Positions 50,632-62,960 are shown, counted from the first letter of the stretch. The stretch is DNA of 64,000 nucleotides from Leucocoprinus leucothites (GCA_013368445.1 JAACJO010000001.1:806001-870000), one strand, 5' to 3'. Numbers and translations: made by a program. Notes: generated by a model not told the origin, from the letters alone.

Positions 50632-51833
50632 ATGATGGCCTATCCTGATCAGAGGTAGGGACGAATGCAACGTAAAAGTATCCTTAGTTTAATTCAGACG
50701 CAACGTACAGTGTCGACCCCGAATTTATTACCGCATACACAGTAAGCGAAGCTCAGAGTCCAGCGCCGCCTCCATGGAGAAAACAGCGATTGGAACGGCC
50801 GGAAGAGGATTTGACCGTGGAGGAAATATACATCGCACCGCCGCTGTCACGAAGGCCGGATTACGAATATCCCGATCACCGATACGATAGTAGAACGTCG
50901 AGAGCTCGGGCGCCGCCATCGACACCAATGAACTATCATGGGGGTCATTACGAGCGCCCGATGCCTAGATATCGGGTTGATGTGGGGGCTGGCTATAGTC
51001 ACGTCTCGCCTCAGGCACAGAATTGGCACGAGTGGCGAGCCAGGTCTCCCCAAAGCAGCGAATCATCGAGTACTTGCTCTGCAACAGATTGTGAGGAATG
51101 TGCATACACCGACTCGAGGCGAGGCCTTGATCGCGATTTTCGAATGAGGAGGACAAACCCAACTCCTTACGTCATTGTTCCAGGCAACAGCACAAGTTGG
51201 GGGACAGAACGAGCACCACATATGGATTCTGTACATACGGACGCGTATATCCAACGGCCAGTGCCACAGCCATACCGCCTACGCGATTCTTCTCAGCATT
51301 ATCGCATGCCAGGAAGTTATTCACCATCTGTGGAGTTATCCTTGGCAGATAACACTGCTCTCGTGCGGAGTTCGCACAACCAAATTGCCGTTTTCCAAGG
51401 TAGTGCATGGAGTAGCCACTCAGGAGGGCAGGCCACATCCGACGAGATGTCCATGTTGCATTCCAGCGTCTCCTCTCCGAGGTGGTCCGAGACTGGGCAA
51501 AGATACCTGTCCGGTTCGGAGTCGCAGCACTCGGACAACCAGTCTTATTCACCGCCGACATCCCTTGATGGTTTATACGAACAGCCAGACCCGAGGTTTT
51601 TGCAAGGTCGTCCGCCCCCAAGAGGTTACATCAAGAGGCCGGTTATCATTACACGGTCGAACGGCAGATATGAGGCTGGTTTTTTTGAGGATGGACCATA
51701 CGATAGTAGCTCGGGTGGGTATAGCGATGCCAGTGGCAGTGACAGGAATTTTTCCGAGAGAAACAGCGAAATATCTTTCAGTAGTAGTGGCAGTGACGAG
51801 TATGATGGACGAGACTATGAACGTCGATACTAG
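50632..51833 (+). CDS. Disordered Ser/Arg/Tyr-rich protein of unknown function
   Basis: Exon 1 50632-50654 (MMAYPDQ) joins at AG/T to exon 2 50711-51833, beginning SVDPEFITAYTVSEAQSPAP; about 380 aa. The join is supported because the frame stays open and runs directly into the long exon, which itself lacks an early ATG. Composition is low-complexity: many Ser, Pro, Arg, Tyr and Gly, with charged repeats near the end (SSSGGYSDASGSD, SSSGSDEYDGRDYERRY). One CSATDCEEC cysteine cluster. No domain recognised. It resembles unstructured RNA- or cytoskeleton-associated proteins only in composition, which is not evidence of function. Confidence 0.65.
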
Positions 51834-52257
51834 TAGTATATCCAAGTTTGGAGTTTGAAGTCAAAATGTAGGCCAAGTAGAAATGGGGAAGCACTTACTT
51901 ACATCAGCCATCAGAGAGCTTAGTAAGCACCGGCTATGCAAAGAGCAGCGCACACTCGTCTCGCCTGACTCGTTCTTGTTCACCAACCACCACCACCTTC
52001 CCTGGTCAGTGGTCTCCTTTTCGGCAGAACTACGTAGATCACTTGGTAAGTGGAACCATATGGATTTCTTACTTCAGATAACTGCACAATGAAGTTTTCT
52101 TCGCCCAATTTTCAGATTCAGACTCGAGGAGCAGTTGAATCTCTCATTCCAAGCCCACTCTTTCGCCCGCCGAGATCCAAGTTTGCTGCCGCTGACCGAA
52201 TTCCTTGCCGAATCGGATTATACTGACTACCTTCAACTTGTCGGATCCGCGAATACA
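51834..52257. promoter_or_regulatory. Upstream region of TFIIB
   Basis: About 420 bp. An open stretch leads in frame into the TFIIB ATG from 52135, but that part has no conserved sequence and is probably 5' UTR. Confidence 0.4.
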
Positions 52258-53424
52258 ATGGCATACTCTCAGCCTTTCCCACTTGCCCAAGGCGGCAAGC
52301 CTACTCAGCAGCTACAGCCAACCTATGGCCCCGACCTTTCTGTTCGCCTCATCTGCCCAGATTGCAGAGATCCGAATCCGAATATCGTCGAGGAATTTGG
52401 CAGCGGGGATCTCGTGTGTGGTTCTTGTGGTTTAGTCCTTGGTGATCGTATCGTCGACACCAGGAGTGAATGGCGGGTAAGCAGTGATCTCCTTTTGATA
52501 CTTCAAACCGGCATTCTCGCCATTTTCTTGGAGTATCCTTGTTCTATTGACCCGAATATCGTGTATTGAACACTCGGGCATCTATTGTAGACGTTCGCCA
52601 ACGATGAAGGAGATGACCCTTCCCGTGTCGGTGCGGCCTCAGACCCTTTGATGGAGGGAATAGAGCAGTTGGACACCGTTATCAGTTTTCGCGATGGTGG
52701 CTCTGGGATTGCTCGCGAACTACAACGCGCGGCCTCGCGTTCTCAGTCCTCGCGCTCGGAACGCAATATCCTCACTGCTTTTCGTGATATATCGAGCTGG
52801 TGTGACCAGTTCTCCCTCCCTAAAACCATCAGCGACATTGCGAAACAGCTGTACAAGCGGAGCGACGAAGAGAAGCTGCTTCGTGGCAAGCCGCTCGATG
52901 CAGTCATAGCTGCTTGTATCTTCATCGCTTGCCGTCAAGCTCACGTACCACGGACTTTCCGTGAAATCTGTACCCTAACGCACGTGTCGAAGAAAGTCCT
53001 GGGGCAGTGCTACAAGGCCCTTGAACAGGCCTTCAACCTCTCCCCTGGTGCAACGCATAACAGCAACAGCAGCTCAGCGCCCACGGGTCCCGAAAACCTC
53101 CTAGTACGGTACTGCAATCACCTCGATCTCCCTCCGAATGTCCAATCCATTTGTTCGGATATCATTGTTGCTGCCAGGAAACATGGCATTGCCGATGGAC
53201 GGAGCCCCGTGTCGATTGCAGGCGGCGCGATATACTTCACCTGTATCTTACTTGAGAAGAAAACGAATGTCAGGGATATCAGTGCTGTTGCTGGTGTGAG
53301 CGAGGGCACCATTAAGTTGGTGTATCGGTTATATTATGCGGAGAAGGAGAAGTTGGTTAAACAAGAGTGGATCGATGAGGGCAAAGCGGATTTAAGTAGG
53401 CTACATTATGACTCTACGAAGTAA
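52258..53424 (+). CDS. SUA7: Transcription initiation factor IIB (TFIIB)
   Basis: General factor that links TBP on DNA with RNA polymerase II. Two exons (52258-52476, 52591-53424), about 350 aa, the family length. Zinc ribbon with CPDC and CGSC near the N-terminus; B-reader/linker region TRSEWR joined to TFANDEGDDPSRVG; first cyclin repeat (ISSWCDQFSLPKTISDIAKQ, VIAACIFIACRQAHVPRTFR); second cyclin repeat (LLVRYCNHLDLPPNVQSICS, SPVSIAGGAIYFTCILLEKK, ISAVAGVSEGTIKLVYRLYY). All parts intact. The start is the ATG giving MAYSQPFPLAQGG, close before the zinc ribbon. Confidence 0.96.
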
Positions 53425-53632
53425 TACTCGCCCCTTTTTTGGTTGGACTTTTATCTCCAGGTACCTTTCATTCAAAATATACCGATTTGGCAACCTGTAC
53501 ATACTCGCACGAAATGTTGCAGTGTAGATGAATACATTTCCTTGTCCGAGATGCACGAATGTAGCAAGTAACTAAACAAATGTGACTAAAAGATGCGCAA
53601 GGAAAGATGAAGGGTAACGAGTGTCGAAAACT

Positions 53633-54790
53633 TCACCGTCTTGACTTCTTGTTAGAGTTAAGTTTCCGAGCGAGGGCTATACCCCCTTGCCCCTTGCTAG
53701 CAGATCGAATGGCCTTGCGAACGTTAAGCACCCCATCGTCATGCGATGATGAACCGCTGCGCATTTTCCTTGTGTCGCTCTCCATACGCGATAGTAATGC
53801 GAGGGCGTTCTTCCTCTCTTGCTCAGCAGATGCCTCCGTCGGATCAAACTGGGACGACGGTCAGGATTGTGATGAATACGAATCACGGTGTGAACTGTAA
53901 GTACCTTGCGTTTGACCCCGCGAGGTTTCTTCTCTCCATCTAGCTGACGATCAAACTTCCCCATACTCGCTGTACTGACACGAGTAGTCGCAAGGGTTCG
54001 TTCAATGTCCTTTTTACGATCTGTAGAAGAACCCGCAGAGTGTGCCACGTTCTGTAGTCGTTGTCGCTCGTTTTTGGCAACGCGAGCTTTACGTTCATCC
54101 CTCGCAATTTTTCGAGGATCATGGTCGGCATCTATAAGACAAAACCACAGTTTGATTAGCACATCAAGTCAAATGGCCAAAAGGATCTAAAAGACAAACC
54201 TGCATTTGCAGGAACCTCATGCAACCACTGCGATTCGGCCTCCTTGTTCTTTCCTTTCCAGCCCCACCTTGCAACCCATTCTTGTTTCTCTTCATCCCAG
54301 ACTTTCTTTTCATGTTTTGTTTTGTTGATGCCTTTCGCGGCAGCGAACTTCTCCCACTTTGTGGGTTCCTTTGGTTTAGGAAGAGGTTTCTCTCGGGGAA
54401 GGAGGAGAGTCGGTGGAGGAAGCATTGCAAGAGGGCCATCTGGTGAGGAAGTGATAGGGAGGCTAAATAGAGCGCCTATGAGCTTTTGGGTAGAATCTCG
54501 GGCATTCTGCTCGATGTATTGATCTATGTCTTCACTGGAACGAATGAGCAGAAGGCATTAAGTCATGACTATTCTCCACAGAGCTTAGAGATAAGAGCCC
54601 ACTTGTATAGATCCACGTCAATTGGAGCAGTGTTGGTTACAGTCAGATAGCCAGCATCGAGGACATAATTTCCATCATCTAATTCGTCTTGATTACTGCA
54701 AAGAAACAAATCAGGAGAATGTCAGATAAAGTAAGAGAATACGACTTACTTTCCATTCTGTATTGAACTGAGTATATTCGTAACGTCCAT
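53633..54790 (-). CDS. RRS1: Ribosome biogenesis regulatory protein RRS1
   Basis: Needed for 60S assembly, with Rpf2 recruiting the 5S RNP in the nucleolus. Starts MDVTNILSSIQNGK at 54790; exons add DDGNYVLDAGYLTVTNTAPI, EDIDQYIEQNARDSTQKLIG, LPREKPLPKPKEPTKWEKFA, the family signature KVWDEEKQEWVARWGWKG, DADHDPRKIARDERKARVAK, and a basic C-terminal tail ending KLNSNKKSRR. About 310 aa, roughly four introns, no break. Divergent from TAF12 with 178 bp between ATGs. Confidence 0.93.
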
Positions 54791-54968
54791 TGAAAGAGAA
54801 GCGGGGGATAAAGGATTGGAAAAGTGAAAGGCGAATTTGAATCGGAAAAAGAAATGATTGCATTATTTGGTTCCATTCTCAGAACCAAACATCGCTATTC
54901 CATTAATCACAACACCTTTGTCCTCCCGCCTCAATTCCTTCGAGAACAACGTCCAGGCACTCGTCGTC
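54791..54968. promoter_or_regulatory. Compact bidirectional promoter RRS1 / TAF12
   Basis: 178 bp between divergent ATGs. Both genes must start from it. No TATA box, consistent with growth-linked housekeeping genes. Confidence 0.55.
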
Positions 54969-56367
54969 ATGGCCGACCAGAACGCGTCTTCTACTCCTCA
55001 GGCATCATCATCAGCACCTGCTGCTGCCGTGCCACCCGTGCAACCCGTAGCTTCAACTTCGGCAGCCCCACAAACCACCGCACAGCCAGCTGCTGCTGCT
55101 ACGACTTCGGCTGCCGCGACATCTGCACAGGCTCCAGCTATCAATAATGAGATGCTTGCGATTGTTCAGACTCTACTTAAGATGCAAAACGGAACTCAGC
55201 TGGACCCTGCATTAAGTCAGAACGCTGCAGTACAACATCTGTATAATCTGGTCAAGTCTGGAAAGCTCAACCAACAACAACTGCTTCAGGTACCTGTTAC
55301 TTTATATCTTTGATAAGATCCGTACTCATTCTATGGAATGATAGTTTGCACGTTTCTCTGCAGCGAGACAAGTACCTCCTGGGACTACCGCGACCCCTGC
55401 CGCTGGGACATCCGCAACAGCGTCGGCATCGGCTGCAACTCCGACCATTACACCACAGGTACAGTTTTTCGCATCACTTATGCATCAGGTTTGATCAAAC
55501 GAGCTGCAGACACCACAGGCAGCATCAGCCACTTCGCCTACTGCTGTTCATCCATCCACGGCCTACAAATCAGTTGAGGCTGCTGCCTCTGGGCCTACGC
55601 TTGTTAATGCCAATCCAGGGGACCACTATCCTGCTATCAGTCAGACACTAAATGTGACCAACCCTGGCGCAGTGGCATGGACCACTGCACGACCCACTTT
55701 GTCCGGAGGTCTCGCAAGCGGAAGAGTATCCGGTATGCCTCGACGCAGATCCCTTGTTTTTAAGAGTATTTACGATATTGCTCAGGTACCCCTTCGCAGG
55801 TATTGCGATCATCAGAGGATTCCTCAATGCTTAGTTTGGATGACCACCGAACCCGCAAACGCAACACTCCCGGCGATCAAAGTATGCGAAGAACAATACA
55901 AGATCTCGTCTCTAGCATCGATCCCAATGTCAAAATTGAACCCGAAGTCGAAGACGTATGTATTTGAATATTTTCATAGAGCCATCCCTGACCATGACTC
56001 CAGCTCCTGCTAAACATCGCTGATGAGTTCATCGACTCTGTCACCAACTTCGCTTGCCGCCTGGCGAAGCACCGTGGTGGTGACTCACTCGAAATCAAGG
56101 ATCTACAACTCCATCTTGGTGAGTGGCTGGTGCTACCTTGCTCCATCAAGCTCCTCATCTAAACTTTTTTCATTAGAACGGAACCATAACATCAGGATAC
56201 CTGGCTTTGCGTCAGATGAAACACGGCTATCGTTGTCCCAACCGGCACTCGCACCTGCGGTGCCAGCGACGTCAAATAAGAAAAATGCACAAGGCCCACA
56301 TATGACCCTGAGGGCTCAACGTCTCGCCCAGGTTCAACAAGCAAAACGAGAGGCCAAGCTGATGTAA
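54969..56367 (+). CDS. TAF12: TFIID/SAGA subunit TAF12 (one-base slip near 55390)
   Basis: Histone-fold subunit of TFIID and SAGA. Starts [20 protein letters not shown]; an Ala/Pro/Thr-rich N-terminal half contains [20 protein letters not shown], then the histone fold: [20 protein letters not shown], joined over an intron to [20 protein letters not shown] and to [20 protein letters not shown], ending with [12 protein letters not shown] and a basic tail. In the exon that follows QQQLLQ, the open Ala/Thr/Pro-rich frame cannot be reached by any GT-AG pair. It is one base out, and a GGG run at 55380-55382 lies between the two frames. The rest joins cleanly, so a sequence error is more likely than loss of an essential gene. 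About 350 aa. Confidence 0.88.
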
Positions 56368-56539
56368 TTATTAGCTATCCAGCTTTCACCTCACGATTAA
56401 ATCTCTTTGATGATTGTGTTTGCTCCCTTGGGACACTTTTTGTTCTTTTGTTTTCCGTCCTCGCTGCTGTCCGTCGCTTTATTGATAGAGATGTATCGCA
56501 TGTACATTACAGGTCCTCTTGTTGTTAGAATGCCAATTC

Positions 56540-57774
56540 ATCAAGCTGTACCTTCGCCAGTATTTTTGAGCGTGATTATCTCACGGCGAGTACCTAGGCC
56601 TCTCCATCCCGTCTTGGCGCCTTCTCCCTGAGATACGGAATTTGGTAAATCTGACAAAACCTTGGCTATCCATGTCGGGTCGGTTAACGGAGTGAGGTCA
56701 TTCCGTTTGGGGAGAGACTATTCAAAAAAATTGAGTCTTGTGGTCAGAATTAGCGGGAAGTTGAACGTGCATACCCTTCGAACCCGATCGTAGGGTGCCT
56801 CCCAGCCGCTCGTCTCTCTGACTAACAAACTGGGATCTGAAGTGAGCGAATGATAGATTCTGGTATCGAAGGTCCGAAACAATACTCCATCAACTCGGAG
56901 GGTGAACCTGGATAGAATGAAGAAACATGTCGGCATCACACGCTATTAGTGCCGAAGCCATTAGCGGAGTCAATCAGATAGGGAGTTTTAAGTTTTTACG
57001 AGATTAGGGACCCACAATTCTGACAAGCAGGGCTGAGGAGCCATTATCATGGAGCTCATCCTCAAACAAGGGGATCTCTGCATAAAAGAGAATGGGATCC
57101 GGACGCGTCAATTCGGCCATTGGAATGGTATGAGCCGGGTTGGCTGGGTTTGCCGTGCGCCAGTTGATGATTTCTGGGATAACTGGAGGTGGTGGGGGTT
57201 CGTAGTCTTCATCGGTACTAAGAACGGATCCTGTGGGAGATGGAGGCTCTGGGATTTGATGTCCCGGGTACATGGTCGTGAATGTCCAGTCGTACGATTT
57301 GGTTGGGACAGTCTCAGGCATTGGGTATTCGGAAGATGGGTCTACTCTGTCGAAGATCATTGTAAGTTGCATTCACAGAACACATAAAGTCTGTATATAG
57401 AATACAGGGAAAAAAATATCTCGCCTGCTTTGAAGCCATTTGTCTGCGTATCCGACTTTAACACCCCCGTCTCCATCCCCTAATTCACCGACCCTGACAG
57501 CCTTTAGGGCGCTTTCGGTCGTGAAGGTATATCTCCAACCACTTGGCTGGTGTTCCAACTTCAAAGAATTTCGTCCGAACGTCATTTCCGGGATAGGGAT
57601 CCCAAGTGTAGCTTGAAGCGCGTCACATTCAGGTGCATTCGAGATCGGGTTGGTTGAGGCGGTTATGAACCATGGCCCCACCTTGATTGAGCGGGAATTT
57701 GGTGACTCGAACACCTGGTGTTCGGGTACTGGCACCGTAGTTTCTTGGTCTGTTGGAGAGTGCGGCGTAGCCAT
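56540..57774 (-). CDS. TIP41: TIP41-like TOR signalling regulator
   Basis: Partner of Tap42 and PP2A-type phosphatases downstream of TOR. Starts MATPHSPTDQETTVPVPEH at 57774. Landmarks are SIKVGPWFITASTNPISNA, PEMTFGRNSLKLEHQPSGW, DGDGGVKVGYADKWLQSR, then VDPSSEYPMPETVPTKSYDW, PILFYAEIPLFEDELHDNGS, RVMPTCFFILSRFTLRVDGV, FDTRIYHSL, RETSGWEAPYDRV, and the C-terminal LTPLTDPTWIAKVLSDLP. The first intron (57347-57424) must use a GC donor (AG/GCGAGA) with a normal CAG acceptor; no GT site keeps phase. About 330 aa, otherwise intact. It is convergent with TAF12. Confidence 0.92.
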
Positions 57775-60700
57775 TGTTCTGCTCGTGTAATTTGGGGGTG
57801 GTTATCTCAATCAAGCGCCCATGCAGTTGGGCATGCCATCACCATCATCTGATGTACGGCTAAATTTGGATGAAGTTTGATTTGGTGACTGAATGGTGGG
57901 TTGTCCTGCTTGAAACTCTTCTTGTAATAACCAACAGTCATAGCAACATGTGTGCAGACAGGGCTAATTTCAACTGACAATCAGAAGACGCGGTTGATGG
58001 GCTCCAGGCGAGCTATGACTTTTCTGACGCCTATTACGACGCTTTACGTTGAACGATGATCATGCATGGGAGAATCGAGCTTGCTTGGCTCTCACAAAGT
58101 TGCATCCATCCTCACCCGCGAGCGTTCCAGGATACAACATATGCCCATTTAGGTTGCTTTATAGTTAAGAAGTTCAGTCTAATTATCTACAGTCCGGAGA
58201 GTGCCGCTAAGAGATCATTCCGTACTGTGGAACAAAAAATAATCGAGTTTGGATTCCCAACGATATTATGAGCATTGCTGCCTACCGTCATCTTTCAACC
58301 TTCCTTTTCTTGCCTTTGCTTCCACATATGTCAAATTTAGCGACGCATCTATACTTCTAGGGCCTGATAACACTGCCCATACTGCTCCCGGCGGATTATC
58401 AGATGGTCATGCAGGAGTTGGAGTTTGAGAAAGGGAACGTGCTATCGACGCGTCCTGGATCCAAAGCTTATGGCCGCCGGATTGATTGCAGCATCAGGAA
58501 AATTCTACGGATACCTCGGACTATTTGTTAAGTGATGCCATACTCCGAACCAGTCCAGAAGTCAGGCGGCAAACTCGAATAGGTGGTGTTCTGCTCGCCT
58601 TGCTCTTGGGAGCCCTTTACTTCGTCTCGTGCTTCCACTTCTGGTGCTTCTATATTACTGTATCGGTCTGCATCATTACCAATCCAAGAGGAACTGTGCA
58701 AACCTGTTACAACCATTTGATGGTGCGGAGTCGTCTGGCATGCAAAAAATATCTGCGTCAGCTCCAGATTCGGCTCGTCCTGAGATCTACATCCACGACA
58801 TGGGCTTCTTGGTCGGAGTGTCAATTTGTCCAGTCGCGTGAAGAGTTACTGACCCTGAGCCGAACTTCCTGTGAGACTTTGCTGACTTTCATGATCACCT
58901 AAAGAAACGTCAGGGCAGTACTAGGGCACAGGGATGATCTGAGCTGATGCTCAAAAAAAAAACAAGGATGCATGTGGTACACGTCTTCGACACAGTAGTT
59001 GTAGTGTGCTGGCTTTATGAGCAATCCCGATTGCCCCAGCACTTTTTTGGTGTCATTTCCTTTGGGAAATTACCCTTGCACTCCGCTCCAAATTCTTAGC
59101 CGGACTCTGAGAGACGGTGTCTTACAGATGCATGGGTTCAATGAGGTTCAATGTCCGGAGATCAGGTTTAGTTTAAGCTCCTGCCCACCTGACGGTGCTC
59201 CGGAACTGGGATTACTTGGCATGCTTTTTGTAAACGTGAAGAGTCGGGAATTTCCAATGGGCGTGGAAATAGATACCAGGTTGGTCCATCATTTTCACAG
59301 TAAACATTGTGCTAAATTGGCCACGATGGTAGCAGCCAGCGCACAGCCAACCCTGGCGTTTCCTTGTCCGTTTAGGTTTAGTATACATGCCTGGTAATCA
59401 CATCTGAATCGACTAGTAAACAGTGCGGAAAGGACAGAAAAGAAGCGCCGATGCAGGGGCCAACTCGGCATTGGAAATATGGTACTGAAAGTCGTGACCT
59501 TAAGCTTGATTCCGGATTATCTTCTGGTTTCTCAAGCGTCGAAAAGCTGTCTGGTTGGCATGAGGAAGCCGAACCAGTTCTGCTAGTCCATCACTAGGTT
59601 CACGAACCAATTCCCACCGATGCGGAGCGATGGATCTCAGGCCCTCGTATTCCCCATGTAGCATGCGTCAGAAAGGGCATCGACATGAGATTGTACCTTT
59701 CTGGGCATTTGTTGTGGTTCATTTTAGCGCATATTTTGGCCGCCATGCTGGAGCGCCGGAGGTTGCCGATCGTTGCAGCTCCGATCAAAGGGACAACTGA
59801 ACATACCATGTCATCCGGATCCTGCATTGGCTCCTACAACTGCCTCTGCGGCGACAATGTCAGTGTACAAGTTCCCCCTCCTTGGATGAGTCCCATTCAC
59901 CCCCAACGGTTGGGACCCACAAGCGCCCGGTGTGACTAAATGGGACCGTGGGTGTTCTCGAAGTTACTCAGCTGCCGTAAATGCTGTGGATTTAGTCATT
60001 TTACTCTATCAATCGCACTGATCCAAATTTAGACGTTGCTACAAGCAGTTACGTTAAACCAAAGTTCTCGATTGAGTGCCCATGCAGTACGAGAAGTTGT
60101 TCGATAATGGACCGCATTTTCGCTATAGTGCTGTGGAACAATTGTTGAATGGCATTTAAGACTAGCATCATATACTACATTTGATATATAATATCTGATG
60201 ATCGGTGATCCTAGCTCGGAACATTAGCTGTGGGAAACCTGTCAAGAGGCGTCCCTTTTCAGCAAGAAATAAACAGCACAACGATTCCTCCGCTGAGTGT
60301 GCCGACCGTGCCGGTATTTTCGCGCCTTTAGCTTCGTTAGGAGCACTCAACTTTGTGGTGTCCCTCAGTGTAGCTCCTCTTCAAAGGGAGCTAATAATAT
60401 TTAGCTTACATAGCTGATTTTTCCTTTGACCTTCGACTTTTTGGCGCGTGCAGTAGGGATAAGAGAACACTACAAGGGGTTCTCTCTTCGAGCCTGATTC
60501 TCAGCCATAAGGGAGGTGCTGTGTACCCCTAGGTAAAGGCCCTTCCTGGCAAGTACCTCTGTATTTGTGTGACTGCTGTGTTAGCCTCTACCCCCATGTA
60601 CTGCGAGTCTTGAGCCACGAGGCAGCTAACATGGCAGTTCCTAACGGTACTCCTGCTAACGATACGAAATGAGGACCTGGAGTTGGTAACCAGCACAGCA

Positions 60701-61151
60701 CTATACCAGAGGTGGGCTCTTCTAGCGGAACATCGGAATGTGTTTTCATTCAGGCTAGAATTGGTAAGGATCTGCACTTTCCACCAGAGCACAAAACAGG
60801 ACAACAAAGACACCCGGAGCGGTCTCTGCGCTGGTATTCGGATTAATTCTACTGTTTTGTGGGCGGAGTTGGTAGTTGCCTGCCTGATTAGGAACAACAA
60901 ATAAATGTTGTGAAGGCCTTGTGAAGTTTTGCATCCGAAAGGAGTTTTCTCATCGAACTGTGAAGCACAGGTGTACTTCTAGTGAACCAGTTGGCACAGG
61001 GTTTGGACACACTAAGCTGCGTCTATATATTAGGACAATGTAGGGTATCTGACCCTCATTGATTGTAACGTCCCAGCTTGCCCACCTCCCCTCACTGTTA
61101 TCGCCCTTTCGTATCATACTTACAGCACAACTTGAACTCGCAAACATCACG
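57775..61151. other. Gene-poor 3.4 kb stretch
   Basis: The longest part of the window without a supported gene. ATG-started frames at 58486-58902 and 59017-59397 (MSNPDCPSTFLVSFPLGNY, 126 codons) and scattered shorter ones show no recognisable family, no splice-joined extension and no membrane pattern that I trust. There are no terminal repeats and no recognisable transposon protein. It may hold decayed genes, old element remnants or lineage-specific genes I cannot see. Confidence 0.45.
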
Positions 61152-62345
61152 ATGAAATTCGCAGACGATTTCTCTGCTTTTATCAATTTCGACAACTGCG
61201 ACCTTTCAGTCGAGCCTGATCTCATACGCGAGCTCGCGAAACTAGAGGAGCCGGCCCTCCTTCTGCACCACGACTCGGATTCAAGGTGGGGATCAACCTG
61301 TCCATAATTTCTCAGTGCCTGAACGTGTTTCTAGTGGCTTGCACGGCCCGTGGCCTCAGATCTTCAGCTCACTGATGCCATCCCTCCAATTGTCCGATCC
61401 CTTTGAACTATCCCCGACGTGACCTCTCTCGAGGGATCAACAACGGCTCATACCAACATAGAATCCTCGCAATCTGTACCATTCTCCGTCGACCCTTCAA
61501 CGATATTTCCTCCAGCGCCTCCGTATTTCTTTACGCCTCCACCGGAATGTTTGCCGGAATTGGTGTCGGACACGGAACTCTCGGATATTTCACCCCACTC
61601 AAGCCCTTTCTCCTCTGCCTCGTCTGTCGTACCCGATTTTGAAGAGTGGGGACGTTCGAGTCCCGTTTCGGACTCTGAACTGCCATCAATACCAGAGGCT
61701 TGTCGTGAGGAATACAGCTCGACAGCTATTAGCACTTTGCTACCACCTTCCTACACCTCCTTACCTCTTACACCTCAAATTTATAATCACCGTAGTCCAT
61801 CCTCACCATCGTCTACCTCATCTCCGTCGTCTTCCGTCCTGGACCTTCAAGTAGGATCGTCAAGCCAACAGCTTTCTGGTCATATACAACAAGTATCTCC
61901 CATGAATCGCACCATAGAGAACTTACAGAAGAGAAGGAGCAAGGCTCGAAGGAATCCAGTCTCATACCAGGGAAAACGCGTACTATCGAGGTGCAAGGAA
62001 TTGGATGAAGATACATTAAGCATGGGACCTCTCTCGAGCGCATTGATTAATAACAACACCAGTGGCACTCGCAAAGTCCGTCGTTGGAGGTGTAGTAACT
62101 GTAGCAAAAGCTTCACAAGACAATCGGATGTTGTCAGGCATCGGGACTTTCATTGTCTTGCCACCCTGAATGACAAAGGAAAGGCAACAAAGGGTTTTGG
62201 GATTCCTTGCGATTCGTGCGGCGGGTTATTTTCGCGGAAGGATTCACTTTTACGCCATCAGCAGAGTGGAAAATGTCCAGACGGTGCCAGGTCATATCTC
62301 AACGAGACTGGAACAGACAACAACGCCAAGCGGAAGAGCAGATGA
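61152..62345 (+). CDS. C2H2 zinc-finger protein, putative transcription factor (2), with one-base slip
   Basis: Starts MKFADDFSAFINFDNCDLSV at 61152; exon 1 ends in DSDS(R) and a 49-nt intron ends at TTTCTAG, giving GLHGPWPQIFSSLMPSLQLS. The frame then meets a stop at 61420, while the long downstream frame (SLEGSTTAHTNIESSQSV) is one base away at a CCCC run (61412-61415). Downstream: a Ser/Pro-rich region with acidic patches (VSDTELSDISPHSSPFSSAS), a basic RRSKARRNPVSYQGKR, then CSNCSKSFTRQSDVVRHRDFH (C2H2) and CDSCGGLFSRKDSLLRHQQ ending in SGKC (C2HC). The two C-terminal fingers parallel the gene at 44273-45886. Nuclear role is inferred. Confidence 0.78.
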
Positions 62346-62960
62346 CGAGTTTAGTACGATTTCTGTATTGCTTCTGGTATATTTTTCGTGGTGATATCTA
62401 TTAGAGTCCAGGAGACTCTGCTTTCTATTGAGATCAGAAATAGCGGTTCGCGAGATCGTGATTTGTATGAATGAATCATGCCAACAATTTCGAGGTAAGT
62501 CCTGGCGAGTAACCTGCGCGATTCTGCTAGCAGTATGATGTATCCTCGGAGGTGCTGTGGTCGTCAATTTATCATTGAGATAGGAACAGCTCCGTGGAAA
62601 AGGGAGATCAACACGGGTGCTGACATATGCTTAACAGCTAGATGAGAGAAGGAGTCGATCCATGGGCTTTCCGGCAATTTAATCAACGAATTGCACTATG
62701 CAGCTTCCGGCAAATAGCGGCTGTGGCTGTGCTCCCAGCGAATAGACCCCCAGCTCCTGCACTTCAACGTTTAAATCGACCTTCAAGCTTCAGATATCCA
62801 AATCCTTGTCATAGATTTGCACGATTTTAACAATCCATTTTCTTTCGGTGCTACTCGGTAATCATTGTTTGTTTGTCGATCCTTGTCACTTGAGCAAACC
62901 TCTTGTTAAATTTGATGCCGCTAAAGCGGGCGCCAAAGACTTGCCATTACTCTTTCCACC
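62346..62960. promoter_or_regulatory. Intergenic, zinc finger 2 to F-box
   Basis: About 600 bp, containing the upstream region of the F-box gene. The frame at 62642-62830 is not supported. Confidence 0.4.

Noticed and set aside
59017..59397. ATG-started frame of 126 codons in the gene-poor stretch
   Set aside because: No recognised family and no support from splicing or neighbours; mentioned only as part of the 3.4-kb gap.
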